DNA of 59,300 nt from Streptomyces katrae (lineage in GTDB: Bacteria > Actinomycetota > Actinomycetes > Streptomycetales > Streptomycetaceae), in assembly GCF_000717655.1 (NCBI RefSeq), contig NZ_JNZY01000054.1, positions 1 through 59,300 of the forward strand. Direction: 5' to 3'. Below are positions 24,438 through 33,165 of the stretch, piece by piece. The stretch's first letter is position 1, and every line of letters starts with the position of its first letter. The notes under the pieces were generated by a model, which ran no database searches, had not been told where the DNA came from, and saw only the letters and a program-made list of their open reading frames with translations. The translations under genes and the position numbers were made by a program.

Positions 24438-24941
24438 ATGGCCGCGGACAAGAAGGAGAACCAGGACGTCGTCGCCCTGATCCTCAAGGACCACCGCACG
24501 ATGGAGGACCTCTTTCGCCGGATGCGAAGTGTGGAGGAGGACCGGGCAGACGCCCTCGCGAAGTTCTCCGCCCTCCTCATCGCGCACGGAGAGGCCGAGG
24601 AGTCGGAGGTCTACGGCGCGCTGAAGAGGTTCAAGGACGTCGACAACGAGGAGGTCGAGCACGGTACCGAGGAACACGCCGAGGGCAACGAGGCGCTCCT
24701 GGCGCTGCTCGAGGTGTCCGAGGTGGGTTCCGACGAGTGGGACGCCCGCCTGGAGGACCTCGTCAAGGCGGTCTCCCACCACCTCGACGAGGAGGAGCGG
24801 ACGATCCTCAACGGCGCCCGGGAGAACGTGCCCGACGAGCGGAGGGCCGAGCTCGGGGCGGCGTTCCTACGGGAGAGGCAGCGGCAGCTCGAGGCAGACT
24901 GCGGCAGCATCGCGAACGTGCGCGCCGTCGTAAGGGGATGA
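24438..24941 (+). CDS. Hemerythrin HHE domain protein
   Basis: A 167-residue four-helix protein that binds a non-haem di-iron centre. Candidate ligands are spread as in the family: LILKDHRTMEDLF, AHGEAEESEVY, EHGTEEHAEGNE and SHHLDEEERTIL. Such proteins sense or buffer O2, NO or iron. AGGAGG lies ahead of the ATG. It is a single gene with no partner; its neighbours are other small stress-type proteins. Confidence 0.87.
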   Translation: MAADKKENQDVVALILKDHRTMEDLFRRMRSVEEDRADALAKFSALLIAHGEAEESEVYGALKRFKDVDNEEVEHGTEEHAEGNEALLALLEVSEVGSDEWDARLEDLVKAVSHHLDEEERTILNGARENVPDERRAELGAAFLRERQRQLEADCGSIANVRAVVRG

Positions 24942-25203
24942 CGATGACGGCAGCGTCGGGGCCCGGACAGGGCAAGGGCGAAGGCGTATTGCCCTATTCG
25001 AGGCCGGCCGCGGGGCCTGGTCACCGCGTTGCCGGCCACACGGGTCCCTGGCCCGGCTCGGTCATGGCGGCCGCGCGCATCGACCTGAGGCAGGGCTGCG
25101 ACAGCCAGACGGCGGACGACGCGATGTCCGGATCCGGCGCGAGGTGGGCGGCCGTTGGCCCGAGCCGGACCAGCAGGGGACAGCACCACCCAAGGAGGAC
25201 GAG

Positions 25204-25437
25204 ATGACGGCTCACGACAAGTCCCGGGGCCACCCGCGCACCACCCCGTCGGAGGCAGTGGGGGAGAGCGGCGATCGCGAGGCCCGGAAACAGGCGGATG
25301 ACGCCGTCGCCCGGAGTTCGGGCAGGGAGGACGCGGACGCCGGTGGTCATGTGGCCAAGCGGCAGCGCCCCGGCATCGGCCGCGAGGAGCAGGCGCGCCC
25401 GGACGGCCCGCGGCCGTCGGGCGGCGAGGAGAACTGA
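25204..25437 (+). CDS. Small hydrophilic protein of unknown function
   Basis: A 77-residue, highly charged, glycine/arginine-rich protein without hydrophobic segments, probably disordered. AAGGAGG is placed ideally before the ATG, the main support that it is real. No domain is recognised. Confidence 0.5.
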   Translation: MTAHDKSRGHPRTTPSEAVGESGDREARKQADDAVARSSGREDADAGGHVAKRQRPGIGREEQARPDGPRPSGGEEN

Positions 25438-25469
25438 GAACGGCGCATCGTCCCACGTGATCTGCGGGG

Positions 25470-26249
25470 TCAGTCCGGCGGTGCGTACACGGTGAACAGG
25501 GCGCCCTCCAGATCGCTGAGGGCGACCCACCGGCCGGCGCCGGAGGTCTCGACCGAGGACATGATCCTCCCGCCGGCGCCGGTCGCCGCCTCCACGGCGG
25601 CTTCCAGGTCGGAGACCCGGAAGTGGACGTGCCAGCGCGGTCGGACCTGCGGGTCGGGATCCTCGTCCACCGCACCGCTGCTGATCTGCGCGACGACGTC
25701 GTTGCCGTGGCGCAGGACGACGTTGTCCTGCTCGTAGGCCACCACACAGCATCCGGGGGGTTGGCCGGCCCAGTCCAGGACTTCCCCGTAGAAGATGGCG
25801 GCTGCGAAGGCGTCGCGCGTACGGAGTTCCAGCCAGGCGGGGGCGGTGCCGCGGCCCACTCTCCAGTCCCGGATGACTTCGCCCTGCCAGAGTCCGAAGA
25901 CCGCCCCGGCGGGGTCCGCGGCCAGGGCGGCCCGGCCCGTACCGAAGGACAGCGGGCCCACCGCCACGGTGGCTCCGCGTTCACGGATGCGTGCGGCGGT
26001 CACATCGGCGTCGTCGACGGCGAAGTACGGCGTCCAGGCGGCGGCCAAGGGCGGGCCCCCGGCGAGAGCCCCGATCCCGGCGACCGGAGCGCCGTCGCGG
26101 AACGCGAGGGAGAGCCCCTCGCCGAGCCGGCTCCGGTGGAAGGTCCAGCCCAGCACGGCACCGTAGAACCGTTGCGCGGAGTCGCGGTCCCGGGTCAGCA
26201 GGCTCACCCAGCAGGGTGCCCCAACGATCTCATGGCTTGACGTGGACAC
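25470..26249 (-). CDS. VOC (glyoxalase-fold) protein with two domains
   Basis: A 259-residue protein made of two vicinal-oxygen-chelate modules, about 8-125 and 135-259. The first begins PCWVSLLTRDRDSAQRFYGAVLGWTF and the second AWLELRTRDAFAAAIFYGEVLDW. The tandem build is that of glyoxalase-like or antibiotic-binding proteins of streptomycetes; the reaction cannot be assigned. Confidence 0.85.
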   Translation of the reverse strand: MSTSSHEIVGAPCWVSLLTRDRDSAQRFYGAVLGWTFHRSRLGEGLSLAFRDGAPVAGIGALAGGPPLAAAWTPYFAVDDADVTAARIRERGATVAVGPLSFGTGRAALAADPAGAVFGLWQGEVIRDWRVGRGTAPAWLELRTRDAFAAAIFYGEVLDWAGQPPGCCVVAYEQDNVVLRHGNDVVAQISSGAVDEDPDPQVRPRWHVHFRVSDLEAAVEAATGAGGRIMSSVETSGAGRWVALSDLEGALFTVYAPPD

Positions 26250-26903
26250 AGCTTCCAGCCTGCCTCATTCGCTACGTGCCTGGTGTGGGACACCATCACC
26301 GTAGTGCCGTCGGGAGGCTACGGCCCGCCAGGCGAGGCGCCCGCGCGCCGACCAACCGGATCCTTGCCCCGTCCGGGCAGGCTGCCCCGTAAACCTGCCG
26401 ATCACGGGTGGGCGCCCGTCATGATCGCTACCGAGATCCTCGCGGTCGAAGGCCAGGCGCGCTCCTTCTCATCCTGGCCGGAGTCGGCGTGCTGACGCGG
26501 GCGGGCAGGGGGGCGCCGCGTCGTTGAGGCCCAGCGTGGAGCGGGGTGCGGCCCCGCCCCGGCCCTGGGGCCCGATACGAGCGGTGCCCATCGCTTCGTG
26601 GCGTAGGGGCGCCAGGGCCTGGCGACCGGGGCCGAGGAGAGCGAGGAGCTGGTGACGTCCGTGCCCAGTACCTCTGACAGCACCCCGTGCGGGCTTTCAC
26701 GCGGCCGCCCGCACGCAGGGTGTCCGGGGACCCACAGAAGCCGGTCCTCGTCGAGGGGCCCCGGCGGGCGCACGACGCCGGCTACGCCGCCTCGCCGCGT
26801 TGTCGGAACGCCCGAATACGCCCAGTATGCGGACGCTCCTCCGCCTTGCGATGCACCGTATCCGACGCCGCGCGCTGATCCACCGGGGATTACGGGACAG
26901 CCC
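26250..26903. other. Long intergenic stretch without recognisable gene
   Basis: 650 nt between two minus-strand genes. Open frames in both directions lack ribosome sites and any recognisable motif. No strong hairpin or promoter was found. Given the neighbours it may be the last trace of decayed genes. Confidence 0.4.
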
Positions 26904-27485
26904 TTAGGCTGCCGGATGTGCTCCGACGGCCTGCCGATAGGCCACGTGCCCGCCCAGCGCACCGGAGACGGCGACTGCCGTCAGCCCGCCCCATGACCAC
27001 AGCCTGCCCTTCGTCGAGCGACCGCGGAGCCGCGCCGTCAGGGACGCGGTGTAGCAGGCCACCGCAGCCACGTTGGAGACCGCGTGCGCCAGCCCGACCC
27101 GGGCCTGCTCGGGCGGCAGGTCCGCCCAGTCCACCCAGCCGGCGACCGCCGCCGGGGCGACCCCGGCCAGCCCGACGGCGGTGAGGGTCGTTGCCGCACG
27201 TTGTGCGCCCGGTACGACGTCCAGTACCGCGGCTGACAGCCAGCAGCCGATCGGTACCTGCACCAGCACGGGATGCACAGGATGGCCCAGCGGCCTGCCG
27301 CGCAACAGGTCACGCATCCCGCCCAGGGGGAGCGAGCGGATTCCGCGCTGGAGAACCCCGATCACAGGATCGGCCACCGTCGTGCGTTCGAGCCGGTCCA
27401 GGGCCGTCAGCCACCATGCGGATGCGGTATCGAGTGCCGCGGGGTGTCCGGCCGTCGTCGGGGTATCGAGGGTGTGTGCGTCCAT
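26904..27485 (-). CDS. DUF2231 membrane protein
   Basis: 193 residues with about four membrane helices and the family signature GHPVHPVLVQVPIGCWLSAAVLD, then AGWVDWADL, ending GGHVAYRQAVGAHP. A SigB-type promoter ends only ten bases before the ATG, so the mRNA is probably leaderless or nearly so. A remnant of a second copy lies at 46.3 kb. Function unknown. Confidence 0.83.
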   Translation of the reverse strand: MDAHTLDTPTTAGHPAALDTASAWWLTALDRLERTTVADPVIGVLQRGIRSLPLGGMRDLLRGRPLGHPVHPVLVQVPIGCWLSAAVLDVVPGAQRAATTLTAVGLAGVAPAAVAGWVDWADLPPEQARVGLAHAVSNVAAVACYTASLTARLRGRSTKGRLWSWGGLTAVAVSGALGGHVAYRQAVGAHPAA

Positions 27486-27494
27486 ACACGACGC

Positions 27495-27518
27495 CTACCC
27501 GGCATTCGGCCGCCATCC
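27495..27518 (-). promoter_or_regulatory. SigB-type promoter of DUF2231 gene
   Basis: Read on the minus strand: GGAT, 14 nt, GGGTAG. The predicted start point falls within a few bases of the ATG at 27485. Confidence 0.55.
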
Positions 27519-27704
27519 CGGCATGGCCTCGACTGCACCCGAACGGCCTGCCTGCCAACGGGGGAGTCGCCCGTGGGCCGACCCACTGCGACGGCACCCC
27601 TGGGCGCCGAGGACGCGGTACGGGTCGCGCCACCGCCCGAAGCGCGAGCGTCGGCGACGTCCCGGCCGCGCCGCCTGAAGACACCGCCCCGGGGACCGGC
27701 GATG

Positions 27705-28118
27705 TCAGCGGTGCGCGGCACGGTGCCCGAACCAGTGGCGGCGGCCGGACGGGGCATCGGCCACCCGCACACCGTCCTCGGAGGGGGCGCTGTCGCGTTG
27801 CTCGACCAGATCGTCGCGCTCGTGGTCGACGGCGGCGGCCTCACGGCGCGACGTGCCGAGTTCCTGTCGGGCCCGCGGCGAGCGGCGGGCCGAACGGCGG
27901 GCGCCGATCATGACCAGGGTCAGGCCCAGGAGGGCTATGGCTCCCACGATGATCCCGCTCAGGAAGAGAGACCCGGTCGACCCGGTGGCGTGGTAGCCGA
28001 AGATCGAGAAGTCACCGCCGGCGCCGAGATCGTGCCCTGCACCGCTGTTGCCGAACATTCCGGCCATACCGACGACGATGGCGGCGATCAGAATGACGAG
28101 TCCGAGGATGAGAATCAT
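27705..28118 (-). CDS. DUF6458 family membrane protein
   Basis: 137 residues: helix 1 ILILGLVILIAAIVVGMAGMF, a short loop with FSIFGYHATGSTGSLF (family signature), helix 2 LSGIIVGAIALLGLTLVMIG, then a basic cytoplasmic tail with a helical segment ending RRHWFGHR. A SigB-type promoter lies 51 nt upstream. Function unknown. Confidence 0.8.
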   Translation of the reverse strand: MILILGLVILIAAIVVGMAGMFGNSGAGHDLGAGGDFSIFGYHATGSTGSLFLSGIIVGAIALLGLTLVMIGARRSARRSPRARQELGTSRREAAAVDHERDDLVEQRDSAPSEDGVRVADAPSGRRHWFGHRAAHR

Positions 28119-28168
28119 GACCGCTCCCTGGCTCCGAGCCCGGACATGCCGCCGGACGCGGCTGGCGC

Positions 28169-28193
28169 CTACCCGGGTTACGCACTGTCAAGC
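28169..28193 (-). promoter_or_regulatory. SigB-type promoter of DUF6458 gene
   Basis: Minus strand: GCTT, 15 nt, GGGTAG, the full GNNT-N15-GGGTA pattern. Confidence 0.55.
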
Positions 28194-28196
28194 GAA

Positions 28197-28307
28197 ACGG
28201 GGGACAGGATCCTGCGGGACCCGGGGGTCACTCTGCTCGTCGTCGGGGCCGTGCTCCGGATCCTGGGAGCGGCCGATGATTCAGTTGGCGGCCGCCGGCA
28301 CCACTGG
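28197..28307 (+). pseudogene. DUF6131 remnant (second copy)
   Basis: The plus strand encodes GVTLLVVGAVLRILGAADDSVGGRRHHW, clearly matching the second helix and ending of the intact DUF6131 protein at 21.6 kb (LLVVGAVLWVLGSVGHAVGGRRHYW). The first helix and start codon are gone. Confidence 0.6.
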
Positions 28308-28315
28308 CTGCGCCG

Positions 28316-30172
28316 TTACGGAACGCGCAGTGCCAGCACGACCACGTCGTCTCCAGGACCCGGGTCCGCCGGCCGGCTGCTGATCAGGCGGAGGAGTTCG
28401 GCCGGCGGACTGTCACCGTGGCGGGTGAGCAGGGCGACGAGTTGTGCGATGGAGGCGTCGATGTCGTGACCGCGGCGCTCGACGAGCCCGTCGGTGTAGA
28501 GCAACAGCGTGGAGCCCGGGGGTAGGTTCCGCCGGTGCTCGGTGCGGGGGAACGGCCCCAGGGCCGAGTGGAGGAGGATGTCGTGCTCCACCAGGGGCGT
28601 CACGCGGCCGTCGGGAGTGCGGAGCAGTGGCGGCGGGTGGCCGGCGTTGGACCAGGTCAGCGTCCATCCGGCGCCGGCGCCTGCGAGTTCGAGGCGGGCG
28701 TGGACCAGGGTGCCGCCGGCGTCGATGGGCAGGACCGAGCACGCTGCATCGAGGGCGGCCAGAGCAGTGGCGGGGCTGTACGGGGGGTGGTCGAGGGTGG
28801 CCTGCCGCAGCATGCTGCGGATCTGGCCCATCACGGTTGCGGCCTGCACGTCGTGGCCGGTGATGTCGCCCACCGTGACCATGAGTGCTCCCGGCGCACC
28901 GCCGGGTGAGGCGGGCGGCAGGTGGTAGGCGTCGTACCAGTCCCCACCGATCATGTCGCCGTCCGCGGACGGCTGGTACATGGCGCTGATCTCTACGTCG
29001 TCGGCGACGGGAAGGTCGGTGAGCAGCGCCTCCTGGAGCTGGCGGGCGACGGAAATCCGCTCGTCGAGGTACAGGGCGCGTTCCACCGCCTGCGCGATGT
29101 AGCCGGAGGCGGCGGTGAGCGTGGCGCGCTCGGTGATGCCCACCTCGTGCTGCTTGGCCCAGCAGATCGCGAGGACGCCCAGCAGGGTGCGACTGCCCCA
29201 GAGCGGCAGGCAGAGCACCGTGGTGAAACCCATGCGTTCGGAGAAGCGGACCGCTTCGGGGCTGTAGTCGGCGACGAGCGCCTCGCGGTCGGGTACGAAG
29301 ACCGCCCGCTCTTCCCGCATGGCCCGGGTGCTCGGGAACCCCGCGCTCATCGGCAGGGAGAGGACCTCGCGTTCCACCGAGTGCACGACGTCCGGGTCGG
29401 GAACCCGGTGGAGCTCGTCTTCGTCGGCGACGAGCAGGCCGACGTACGAGGGCTTCCCTGCGCCGACGAACAGGTCCCGCAGCCGTCGTCGGACGTCGTC
29501 CAGCCCGGAAGTCTGGGCCAGCTCCTCCGACACCCTCAGCAGCAGCTCGGCATGGTCCAGTCCGGCCTGGGCTTCTTGCCCCAGGCGCTGCGCGTCGCTC
29601 CGGGCGCGCTCGGCAGCGGCCCGTGCGGTCTCCAGCACGTTCTGTGCGGATCTGCCGTGCGCGGACAGGATGCGCAGGCGCAGCTCGGCGGAGCAGGCCG
29701 CGGCCAGATCCTCCAGGTCGGACAGCTCGCCGTCACCCCAGGCACGGGGCGCGTGGTCGATGGCACACAGGGAGCCCAGGACGAGCCCGTCGGCGTCGGT
29801 CAGCGGCGTTCCCGCAAACGCGATGAGCCCGAGATCCGCGATGGACGGGGTGGTACGGAACCGGTCGTCGGCGCGGGTGTCGGGCACGGCCAGCGGCTGC
29901 CCGGAGGCCATCACGTGGCGGCATAGCGAATGCGACGGCGGCAGCGTGCGGCTCTGCGCCCAGGGCTCCGGCAGACCGATCAGTCCGGGCAGGATCTGCC
30001 GGTCCTCCTCGACCAGGGAAACGAATGCGACCGGCACGCGGAGCAGCCGTGACACCAGCCGGGCGAACCGGTCCATCCCGGTATCCGCAGCTGCTGAGAG
30101 ACCGGCCTGCCTCAAAGCCCGCCGCTGTGCACTGCCCGGGTCCGCTCCGGGCTCCCGGCCCTGCTTCGGCAT
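28316..30172 (-). CDS. GAF-GAF-PP2C (SpoIIE/RsbU) phosphatase
   Basis: A 618-residue soluble signalling phosphatase. GAF 1 covers about residues 25-170 (RFARLVSRLLRVPVAFVSLVEEDRQ), a coiled linker 175-215, GAF 2 about 215-375, and a PP2C_SIG domain 400-618. The metal-binding motifs GGDWYDAYHLPP, TVGDITGHDVQAATV and GPGDDVVVLAL are intact. Such enzymes dephosphorylate anti-sigma antagonists (STAS proteins) and so release sigma factors. The STAS, ATPase and sigma genes a few kilobases away are obvious candidates. Start at 30172 (MPKQGREPG). Confidence 0.88.
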   Translation of the reverse strand: MPKQGREPGADPGSAQRRALRQAGLSAAADTGMDRFARLVSRLLRVPVAFVSLVEEDRQILPGLIGLPEPWAQSRTLPPSHSLCRHVMASGQPLAVPDTRADDRFRTTPSIADLGLIAFAGTPLTDADGLVLGSLCAIDHAPRAWGDGELSDLEDLAAACSAELRLRILSAHGRSAQNVLETARAAAERARSDAQRLGQEAQAGLDHAELLLRVSEELAQTSGLDDVRRRLRDLFVGAGKPSYVGLLVADEDELHRVPDPDVVHSVEREVLSLPMSAGFPSTRAMREERAVFVPDREALVADYSPEAVRFSERMGFTTVLCLPLWGSRTLLGVLAICWAKQHEVGITERATLTAASGYIAQAVERALYLDERISVARQLQEALLTDLPVADDVEISAMYQPSADGDMIGGDWYDAYHLPPASPGGAPGALMVTVGDITGHDVQAATVMGQIRSMLRQATLDHPPYSPATALAALDAACSVLPIDAGGTLVHARLELAGAGAGWTLTWSNAGHPPPLLRTPDGRVTPLVEHDILLHSALGPFPRTEHRRNLPPGSTLLLYTDGLVERRGHDIDASIAQLVALLTRHGDSPPAELLRLISSRPADPGPGDDVVVLALRVP

Positions 30173-30382
30173 CTGCCCTCCGGTCCCACCGTCCCGAAGT
30201 CCTCAACGGAATCGTAGAACAGGGGCATCGTACCGCCGGTCATCTGCCGCAAGGGCCGACCGGCACGGAGACGCTCCACACCGGCTGACGCAGCTCCGCC
30301 TCCGGACGGTCACCGGTTGACGGTGGGGGTGGGCCGCCGAAATCGCCCCGGCGGTCGATCGGCGGGGCAGCCCCTGCGGAAG

Positions 30383-31010
30383 GCGTCCCGCGCGCAGGGA
30401 GACCGTGTGCTCGCGGACCTGTTCGGGCGTCAGGTACGTATCGGTGTGTTCGAAGTCCCGCAGCGTCGGTGGCCTCCGGGCCTGGAAGCCCGTCCGTACG
30501 AAGTCGTCGCCCGCGACCGCGTTGAGGAGCCAGTTCGTCAGCACCCTCGTCCTGGCCACATGGGTGCGCAGCGCCGCATATGCCGGTAGAGCCGCAGTGG
30601 CCGGTGGCGCAGGGTCGCGATGAGGTTGTCGGCCGCCCTGCGTCCCTGCCGCTGGGCGTGCTGGGCGGTGGGCGGGCAGACCGCCCCGTCCCGGCCCGCG
30701 GCGAGATCGGGCACCGCGGCCGCGTCGCCGAGCCCTGGTCCTGTCACGCGCTCCTTCGACATCCCGGGCTCACCGAGCACGCGCGAACTTCTGTACGACG
30801 CACACCTTCGCCCGGGTGCCCACGCCGACGGCGCCGCCGGGAACGATGCGGGTACGGTGCCGGCGGCTCCGGCGCAGGGACACGGCGATCGACTGCGGGA
30901 TGGACACCGGCGGCCACCGTGGCGGTAGCGGTGGATAGAGCTGGAAGGACGACGGGGCGATGAGGGCGATCTCCGCCTCGGTGGGGGAGAGCCGCCGTTC
31001 CGGGCACGGC
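30383..31010 (-). pseudogene. Type II NADH dehydrogenase (NDH-2)-like FAD oxidoreductase, fragmented
   Basis: Pieces occur in correct order over three frames. An N-terminal stretch is RRLSPTEAEIALIAPSSFQLY, then SIAVSLRRSRRHRTRIVPGGAVGV. Then come a small piece (GEPGMSKERVTG), GDAAAVPDLAAG with AVCPPTAQHAQRQGRRAADNLIATLRHRPLRLYRH, and finally RTRVLTNWLLNAVAGDDFVRTGF through LTPEQVREHT. Intact relatives have about 450 residues. Here the FAD GxGxxG start, the NAD-binding domain and part of the C-terminal region are deleted. Confidence 0.75.
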
Positions 31011-31163
31011 CGGGCGCAGGGGCCGGGGCCAGGGAGTTGAGCGGGTTCGATGTCATACCGCGCGACTGCCGCGCCTGCCGCGCTCACGCGCCCGTACGGG
31101 GACGCAGGTGCGGGGCGGCCGGTCCGGACGACCGCCTTGAGGTACAGGACGGACCCGGCCGGG

Positions 31164-31628
31164 TCACCGACCGGTGGACCTGCCCGAGGTCAGCCGGGAC
31201 GCCTCGATCTCCGCCCAGACGGCCTTGCCGTTCTCGTGGGTGACGGTGCCCCACCGATCGGAGAGACGCTCCACTATGTACAGGCCGTGGCCGCCCGGGA
31301 GGCCCCGTTGTGGGGACGGGTGACGGCGGGGGAGCGTCGTCGTGCCGTCGAAGACCTCGATCCGCAGGACCTCACCGGCCGTGAGCGCGAGTTCGATGCA
31401 ACCACCCGCGTGCAGTGACGCGTTGGTCAGCAGTTCGGACACGAGGAGCAGGGCGTCCTCGGCGGTCGCGTTGCCGTCCCAGCCCCAGTCCTGCAAGGCC
31501 CGGCGTGTGAAATCGCGCCCCTTGGCGACATGGCCGCGGACGCCGGACAGGGCGAGCCGGCGGCGCTGCCCCGGACCGGAGAGCCCGGTACGCAGTGGAT
31601 CGCCGGTTTCCGGTCCGATGGTTTCCAC
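31164..31628 (-). CDS. RsbW-like ATP-binding anti-sigma factor
   Basis: 154 residues with a GHKL ATPase fold: LLVSELLTNASLHAGG (N-box), VFDGTTTLP (G1 region) and GGHGLYIVERLSDRWG (G2). These serine kinases bind sigma factors and phosphorylate STAS antagonists. It is last in the sigma-STAS-MEDS series on the minus strand, after a 155-nt gap. Confidence 0.85.
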   Translation of the reverse strand: METIGPETGDPLRTGLSGPGQRRRLALSGVRGHVAKGRDFTRRALQDWGWDGNATAEDALLLVSELLTNASLHAGGCIELALTAGEVLRIEVFDGTTTLPRRHPSPQRGLPGGHGLYIVERLSDRWGTVTHENGKAVWAEIEASRLTSGRSTGR

Positions 31629-31783
31629 TGTGGACTCTCACCCCCGCGTTGACGCTGGTCTCTGTTTCGCGGGCACCCTTGTGGTCCCGCCGGCCTCTCC
31701 ACGGTCGGTGTCCTGAACCTTCCGTACACCCCCGGAACCCGGGACAACGAGCGTGCCGGCGACAGTCTAGGGGAGCTCCGGCC

Positions 31784-32731
31784 TCAGGAGGTTGCCATGT
31801 GCAGTCTCAGAGCCAGGCCGCTGTCCGAGGCACGGATCTCGACCAGGTCGCACAGCTGATGGATCATCCACAGACCGCGGCCGCCGTTGACCGACGCCAG
31901 GGAGGGACGGCGGCGCCCCGCCAGCGGGTCGGCCAGGTGGCCGCCGTCGCGGATGTCGGCCACGATCCCGGCACTGGTGCTCCACAGCCGGAGCGAGCCC
32001 CGCCCGCCCCCGTGGGAGAGGGAATTGGCGGAGGCCTCGCTGATCGCGAGGATCAGATCGCCGCGCCGCGCCGCGCTCAGGGCCGTGCCGCGGGCCCAGG
32101 CCTCGACGTGGTCGCGCACAGTGCCCAGCTCCCCGTGGGCGTACTCGAGCCAGGGCGCACCGCCGTCCGGTTCGGGCAGGGGGTGATCGCAGTCGGCGCA
32201 GACCGAGGGGGCGTCGGCGTACTCGGGGCTGAGCAGGTCCTTGCCCTTCTCGATCAACGTGGGATGGGTGCGCCGGGCATCGGACACCACCGCGGCAGGC
32301 AGGCCCAGCACGTCGTACGGGCACAGGATGGTGGCCTGTCGTCCCGCGAAGGCGGTGTTGATGAGGGCCTCGTGGCGTGTGGCCTCGAGCACCTCGGCCT
32401 GCGAGCGGCCGGGCCAGATCGGTTCGCCCACGATCCGGGCCGGCCGGCCGGCGTGCCGGTCGGCGAATTCCTGCAGCGCGGCCAGGATGCGGCCGGGGTT
32501 GCGGCCCAGCTGCGTCATGTCCGTCCAGGTGACCTCGTCCGTGCCCGCGTCGAGGCTCTCGCGCAGAGCGTTCAGCTGCGGGCCGGGCACGGCGACGAGC
32601 ACCGGCTCGTCGGCCGCGAGGGCGGCACGTACGAACCCTCCCACCCCTGCCAGGTACTCCTCCTGCCCCTGGTAGAAGAGGGCGGGGTGGACGAAGGCCC
32701 CGGGGGCGGCGGGCGCAGGAAGGTTGATCAT
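31784..32731 (-). CDS. MEDS sensor-ATPase anti-sigma regulatory protein (RsbA-like)
   Basis: 315 residues. The N-terminal MEDS domain covers about 12-180 (FVHPALFYQGQEEYLAGVGGFVRAAL), binding a metabolite or metal ligand. The C-terminal GHKL ATPase covers about 200-315 (LAISEASANSLSHGGG, then GGRGLWMIHQLCDLVE). ATG at 32731 is chosen because GGAGGT precedes it and ATGA overlaps the STAS stop. The MEDS part would let the anti-sigma activity respond to a small-molecule signal. Confidence 0.83.
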   Translation of the reverse strand: MINLPAPAAPGAFVHPALFYQGQEEYLAGVGGFVRAALAADEPVLVAVPGPQLNALRESLDAGTDEVTWTDMTQLGRNPGRILAALQEFADRHAGRPARIVGEPIWPGRSQAEVLEATRHEALINTAFAGRQATILCPYDVLGLPAAVVSDARRTHPTLIEKGKDLLSPEYADAPSVCADCDHPLPEPDGGAPWLEYAHGELGTVRDHVEAWARGTALSAARRGDLILAISEASANSLSHGGGRGSLRLWSTSAGIVADIRDGGHLADPLAGRRRPSLASVNGGRGLWMIHQLCDLVEIRASDSGLALRLHMATS

Positions 32732-33156
32732 GCTGCGACCTCCAGCGCGGCACATTCGTCCGGGAACAATTCCACTACCTTGCGGAGGGAGTACGGCGGG
32801 TGGTGGAGCAGTAGGCGGCGCCCCTGCCCGGTCACGGTGGCGGCGGCCTGCAACAGCGCGGCGACCGCTGCCGTGTCGAGGAAGCCCACGGCGGAGAGAT
32901 CGAGATGGACGACCGGGCCGGGGATCCGTGTGACGACGCCGAGCGCCGCGCAGAGGATCGGCCGCGTGTCGAGGTCGCAGCTGCCGCTCAGGAGGGCACC
33001 GGGACGGTCACGCAACGGCCGGGCGGTCAGTGTCGCCGCCGTACCGGTCCCCGCGGTCGCACACCGCACGACCGCGTCCGCCCACACCACGTCGTCGTAG
33101 AGCGCCTGGGCACCGTCGGGCGGGACGGACGGGTCGTGTCGGCCGGGGGATGGCAT
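32728..33156 (-). CDS. STAS domain anti-sigma factor antagonist
   Basis: 142 residues. The first 45 are unassigned; the STAS domain follows, with VVHLDLSAVGFLDTAAVAALLQAA. A Thr stands where the phosphorylated Ser/Thr is expected (FLDTAAV). It lies nine bases after the sigma gene and overlaps the MEDS gene by four, so one transcript is expected. Confidence 0.82.
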   Translation of the reverse strand: MPSPGRHDPSVPPDGAQALYDDVVWADAVVRCATAGTGTAATLTARPLRDRPGALLSGSCDLDTRPILCAALGVVTRIPGPVVHLDLSAVGFLDTAAVAALLQAAATVTGQGRRLLLHHPPYSLRKVVELFPDECAALEVAA

Positions 33157-33165
33157 GTCCGCTGC

